Source: Pelosinus sp. IPA-1 (GTDB lineage Bacteria; Bacillota; Negativicutes; DSM-13327). Taken from it: a stretch of 64,000 nt of DNA. The translations under genes were made by a program, and so were the position numbers. Position 1 is the stretch's first letter, and each line of letters opens with the position of its first letter. The stretch spans positions 558,001 to 622,000 of the forward strand of contig NZ_BSVC01000001.1 of NCBI RefSeq assembly GCF_030269905.1, written 5' to 3'. Of this stretch, positions 61,027 to 64,000 are shown piece after piece. The notes beneath the pieces are model-generated. The model did not search any database and had not been told where the DNA came from. It saw only the letters and a program-made list of their open reading frames with translations.

Positions 61027-61617
61027 ATGAAACCATACATTTCTCAAGCTATAGAAAGTAATAGTTGTGGTGCACACTCAATCGCTTATTATTTATGGGA
61101 AACTAATAAATCTCAATTCATAAATGATAAAATTTTTGTTGCTAATATACATAAAAAAATACAAGTTGGAACAAACGCTATAGGTATTCCTGAAGTTTAT
61201 GCAAGCCCAGAAAAAATTTCAGAAGAATTAAGTAATAGTTGGCATTCACATTCCTATACTTGTCTGTTGTCAAACAGCCCACTCTTGCCAATTGCAAAGG
61301 GACTTAATATATCTTTTAAAAATATAAATGTTCTTGATAAAGTTAAATCTGGTGCTAACCAATATGCAATTATTATATCTAGTATAGGGCGGCAATCGCC
61401 ACTTTTACACTACATGCTTATTAAATATGAGAATTCTTCATTTAAACTTTTGGATTCACTTTATAACCTAGATCATACTACGTTCCAAGTTTTAGATTCG
61501 CCCTATAGCCAAGATCATGTGGTATGGGAAAACTTTAGCCTCGAAGCTAATAGCAAACTTACACTAGATCGGGATTCAGCCTATTACTATACAGGAGCTG
61601 GAATTATTATAGAGTGA
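61027..61617 (+). CDS. C39-like papain-fold protein, putative cysteine peptidase
   Basis: 196 residues, no close family recognised. SNSCGAHSIAYYLWE resembles the catalytic-Cys helix of C39-type peptidases. LLHYMLIKYENSSFKLLDSL has the His and Asp at the spacing of the C39 His/Asp strand pair. There is no signal peptide and no membrane segment, so a cytoplasmic peptidase or an inactive relative is possible. RBS GAAAGGAGAG. Located just after the tRNA remnant, so it could be cargo of a lost element. Confidence 0.6.
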   Translation: MKPYISQAIESNSCGAHSIAYYLWETNKSQFINDKIFVANIHKKIQVGTNAIGIPEVYASPEKISEELSNSWHSHSYTCLLSNSPLLPIAKGLNISFKNINVLDKVKSGANQYAIIISSIGRQSPLLHYMLIKYENSSFKLLDSLYNLDHTTFQVLDSPYSQDHVVWENFSLEANSKLTLDRDSAYYYTGAGIIIE

Positions 61618-61920
61618 GTAGTATACCAAAGTACCTTCATTATCCTTCGAGATGCTATTGTTAGTGGTATACCAGAGAATATCCGATTTGTTGAAAGTAT
61701 AAACGAAGTGATATCACTAGGATCGCTTCAAGCTGCGTTATGATAAATATATATTCATAGATATGAGTTGAACCTTAGTCAATAATTTGACTGGGGTATA
61801 TTTTTTTTTCTAAAAAGGCATAAGAGCCGTTTTTACGCAGGGGGAGCAAGAGGTTTTTATTTACGAAAACAAATTAATATGAAATAATACCTAGGTAGTT
61901 ACTTTCGACCATATATTTGC
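61618..61920. other. Intergenic stretch with a repeat of the 58.3-kb block
   Basis: The hairpin CCTTAGTCA/TGACTGGGG (61773-61796) with ten T is followed by GAGCCGTTTTTACGCAG (61812). Both parts match 58285-58350 in order. It terminates the upstream gene. Nothing else is recognised. Confidence 0.6.
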
Positions 61921-61956
61921 TATAATAATAGTTAAACGATGTTAACTATTATTATA
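61921..61956. promoter_or_regulatory. MarR operator: 15-bp inverted repeat over the -10 region
   Basis: TATAATAATAGTTAA (61921-61935) is repeated exactly inverted at 61942-61956 after ACGATG. The left arm contains TATAAT, a likely -10 box, so binding would shut the promoter. It lies 14 nt before the MarR start. Confidence 0.75.
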
Positions 61957-61970
61957 GAGAAGGATTTCAA

Positions 61971-62408
61971 ATGATACTATCAGATATTTTTATAAAACTT
62001 AGAGAAGTTATATTTGAGGTAGCGCAAACTTATAGAGACGCTAATTCTATGCCCGATTTGCCCAATTTAACTGTGAAGCAATATTACTATCTTGATGTTA
62101 TAAGTCGGATGAATAATCCTACATATAGTAAAATAGCGGAAAAATTTAAAGTCACCAAACCGGCAGTCACGGCCCTTGTAAACAGACTTATTAACTTAGG
62201 CTATCTGGGAAGAGTACAATCAGAAGAGGATCGGCGGGTTTATTATATTTGGATTAGTGATAAAGGCAAAAAATTGATTGAAATTAATAATAATGCTGCG
62301 AATGCTTATGCCAGATATGTTGAAGGTTGCCTTACAAAAGATGAGCTAGAAAGCTATGCCCAAATATTAGAAAAAATAATTGCAGATTATACGTCGAAAA
62401 AAGATTAG
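61971..62408 (+). CDS. MarR-family regulator
   Basis: 145 residues. HTH: PTYSKIAEKFKVTKPAVTALVNRLINLGYL, with the wing SEEDRRVYYIWISDKGKK. GAGAAGGAT lies before the ATG. It is probably autoregulated by the inverted repeat at 61921-61956. Repeated TAGTTAA half sites also precede the next gene (62424-62439), which is the likely target. Confidence 0.93.
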   Translation: MILSDIFIKLREVIFEVAQTYRDANSMPDLPNLTVKQYYYLDVISRMNNPTYSKIAEKFKVTKPAVTALVNRLINLGYLGRVQSEEDRRVYYIWISDKGKKLIEINNNAANAYARYVEGCLTKDELESYAQILEKIIADYTSKKD

Positions 62409-62423
62409 TATTTTTTATAAAAA

Positions 62424-62439
62424 TAGTTAATTTAGTTAA
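62424..62439. promoter_or_regulatory. Tandem MarR half sites before the acyltransferase gene
   Basis: TAGTTAA occurs at 62424-62430 and 62433-62439, the same half site as in the operator at 61921-61956. It is placed in the gap between MarR and its neighbour. Confidence 0.45.
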
Positions 62440-62463
62440 ATTAATTATTTGGAGGAATCTATT

Positions 62464-63753
62464 ATGAAAAAAATCCCTATGTGTTTTCCAGTTGTCGCAC
62501 AAGATGCCATTAATTATCTCATTGGTAAACACCTTGCAAACAGTCAGATCAGTTGTGTTTTAAGGCTTAAAGGAAGGATTAATGAGACAATGCTGAAACA
62601 AGCCGTTCGTTTATCCTTAGATGTTGAGCCAATTCTAGGGTGTCGCCTTATAGAAAATGACAATAACCCTGTTTGGGAACTACGTGACGATCTTGACGAG
62701 ATTGAATTGTGCTCTGTTATTGAAACCGATTCAGTTGATGTAGAATTGCAAAAATTTATTGGCGCTCGTTATGAGTTTGTCAGCGATTGTCAGCTAAAAG
62801 TGAGAGTACTAAGGGCCGAATCAGATATAATTTGTGTGAAAATTAATCATGCATGTTCAGATGCGGGAGGACTCAAGCAGTACCTGAATCTATTAATATC
62901 TATTTATGATTTACTATTCAAAGGGCAGCAGTATGTTGTTCAATTCAGATCGTCTTATAGTCGTGGTCAGGATCAGATTTTACGTATTCCTAATGCTGCT
63001 AACATAGTTGGTGAAATAGCAAAAACTGGGGTTAATCCTAGTCGCCCTACGGTAGCATTTCCTTGCAATCCAGGTGAGAATAAAGAACAAGCATTTATAC
63101 TGAAAAAATTGTACCCAGTTGATAAAATTGCTGACTACGCCCGAAAAAATGATGCCACGGTTAACGATGTTCTTTTAACTGCCTTTAATAGGGCTCTTCC
63201 TAAAATGGCGAAGATAGAAAATAAAACTATATCCGTATATATAACTATGGATTTGCGAAGATATTTAATTGATCATAAAACAGAAGCGATTTGTAATCTT
63301 TCGGCAATGCTGCCTGTTATGATTAGTAATGATTCGACTGAATCATTTGAAGCAACATTATCAAAGTTAGTGATAGAAACCAGGAAATTAAAGAGTAATA
63401 ATTCGGGAATAAAAAGCGCATATTTATTGGAAATGGCTCATGCAAAATTAAGTTTTAAGGATGGCAGTATTCGTTTTCAGCAGCGCCGAAAACAGACTTC
63501 TATGAACCAATTGTGTATTCCGACTTTTTCAAACGTTGGAATTATTGCGAAGGAAACAATGAAGTTTGGGCTATTAGAAGTTGCCGAATGTTATATAGTA
63601 GGACCAGCAGCATTTTCACCTGATTTTGGGATGGTGGCTAGTACCTATGAGAACACTATGACCTTAGCCGTGAACTTTTTTCAGTCGACAATGCAAAAAG
63701 AGACGATAGAACAATTTATTGATGCGATCTTAAATGAACTTCCCATTCATTGA
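62464..63753 (+). CDS. Condensation-fold acyltransferase (alcohol acetyltransferase-like)
   Basis: 429 residues, two chloramphenicol-acetyltransferase-like halves. The catalytic motif reads NHACSDAGG (residues about 130-138), a variant of HHxxxDG in which His and Asp are kept. TVNDVLLTAFNRAL and VYITMDLRRYL are further condensation-fold segments. Such proteins join acyl groups to alcohols or amines. GGAGG lies before ATG 62464; the frame to 62449 is not needed. It is paired with the MarR gene 55 nt upstream. Substrate unknown; no NRPS gene lies nearby. Confidence 0.82.
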   Translation: MKKIPMCFPVVAQDAINYLIGKHLANSQISCVLRLKGRINETMLKQAVRLSLDVEPILGCRLIENDNNPVWELRDDLDEIELCSVIETDSVDVELQKFIGARYEFVSDCQLKVRVLRAESDIICVKINHACSDAGGLKQYLNLLISIYDLLFKGQQYVVQFRSSYSRGQDQILRIPNAANIVGEIAKTGVNPSRPTVAFPCNPGENKEQAFILKKLYPVDKIADYARKNDATVNDVLLTAFNRALPKMAKIENKTISVYITMDLRRYLIDHKTEAICNLSAMLPVMISNDSTESFEATLSKLVIETRKLKSNNSGIKSAYLLEMAHAKLSFKDGSIRFQQRRKQTSMNQLCIPTFSNVGIIAKETMKFGLLEVAECYIVGPAAFSPDFGMVASTYENTMTLAVNFFQSTMQKETIEQFIDAILNELPIH

Positions 63754-63847
63754 TATCAGACAACCGTTCTTGGTTAATCTAGTCTGAGGTTTCTACAAAT
63801 TATTGGAATAATAAGGAGAAGTATATATTATCAGGGAGGCGTTATTC

Positions 63848-64000
63848 GTGGAAAATAAAACCTACTACGATCCAAAAACTAAAAATCACGATATAAACAG
63901 TCAAAATACTAACAAACCTAATCGTTTAATTCACGAGAAGTCCCCATACTTACTTCAACATGCCAATAATCCAGTAGACCGGTATCCATGGGGGGCAGAA
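63848..64000 (+). CDS. DUF255 (YyaL-type) thioredoxin-domain protein, N-terminal part at window end
   Basis: GTG 63848 after GGGAGG opens a frame that runs off the window. After an extra 24-residue head rich in Asn and Lys it reads [17 protein letters not shown], the DUF255 start. The conserved VDWYPW is VDRYPW here (CGG for TGG). It is open for 51 codons; whether the full gene of about 650 codons is intact cannot be seen. It is the fullest copy of the series at 55.65 and 59.85 kb and may be their source. Confidence 0.75.
   Translation, partial: MENKTYYDPKTKNHDINSQNTNKPNRLIHEKSPYLLQHANNPVDRYPWGAE

Noticed and set aside
52948-64000. Prophage or insertion sequence
   Set aside because: Despite repeats and pseudogenes there is no transposase, integrase or structural phage gene in the window.

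Overview
The window looks like chromosome of a low-GC, diderm member of the Firmicutes (Negativicutes, Sporomusaceae-like, in the Pelosinus/Sporomusa range; this placement is inference). Firmicute traits are strong AGGAGG-type ribosome binding sites, a tyrosine T-box leader, a DynA-type double dynamin and ferredoxin-rich flavoproteins. Diderm traits are a TolC-type outer-membrane factor with a signal peptide and two pump operons that carry periplasmic adaptor proteins. No rRNA, no complete tRNA, no CRISPR array and no transposase gene was seen.

1-16.8 kb: an accessory stretch of small transcription units. It holds the 3' part of an acyltransferase, an Lnt-like nitrilase with two GyrI-like effector-binding proteins and a HEIGH-motif membrane protein, a MacB-like ABC efflux operon, two HxlR regulators, a secreted protein with three tandem repeats, a ferredoxin-nitroreductase, a PEBP protein, a LytTR/DUF3021 membrane-coupled regulatory pair, a catalase and an LCMT-like methyltransferase.

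17-37.2 kb: the centrepiece, an aromatic (type II) polyketide locus. A phosphopantetheinyl transferase, a tandem pair of FrsA/Ayg1-like hydrolases and a divergent TetR regulator precede one long operon: malonyltransferase, ACP, KS-alpha, KS-beta (chain length factor), PF04199 cyclase, didomain aromatase/cyclase, ActIII-like ketoreductase, two single-domain aromatase/cyclases and a TcmJ-like cupin. An efflux operon follows (HlyD adaptor, two ABC ATPases, ABC-2 permease, TetR, TolC). The same 18-bp operator-like sequence, with two differences, sits just downstream of a TTGACA promoter both before the PKS operon (22387-22404) and before the efflux operon (31010-31027). This suggests that production and export are switched on together by a ligand-responsive TetR protein. 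KS-alpha keeps the Cys-His-His triad. KS-beta has Arg where the active-site Cys (or the usual Gln of chain length factors) would be.

37.3-57.6 kb: metabolic and stress genes. These are a secreted-type lipase, an OPT transporter, a 6-phospho-beta-glucosidase, a MarR regulator on a consensus promoter with a predicted leaderless mRNA and its flavin-binding target gene, an amidohydrolase, a DinB-like protein, a candidate structured RNA, the double dynamin, an AraC regulator, a QueG-like ferredoxin, a B3/B4 protein and a T-box-controlled tyrS.

52.9-64 kb: a region of decay and duplication. It contains several broken copies of the start of a DUF255 (YyaL-type thioredoxin-domain) gene, repeated terminator/leader blocks, a degraded copy of the membrane-protein gene at 48 kb, and the 3' end of a tRNA-Arg-like gene. 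Among these lie intact genes for a slipin, a GNAT acetyltransferase, a SinR/Cas2-like protein, a C39-like protein and a MarR plus condensation-fold acyltransferase pair. The window ends inside the start of another DUF255 gene.
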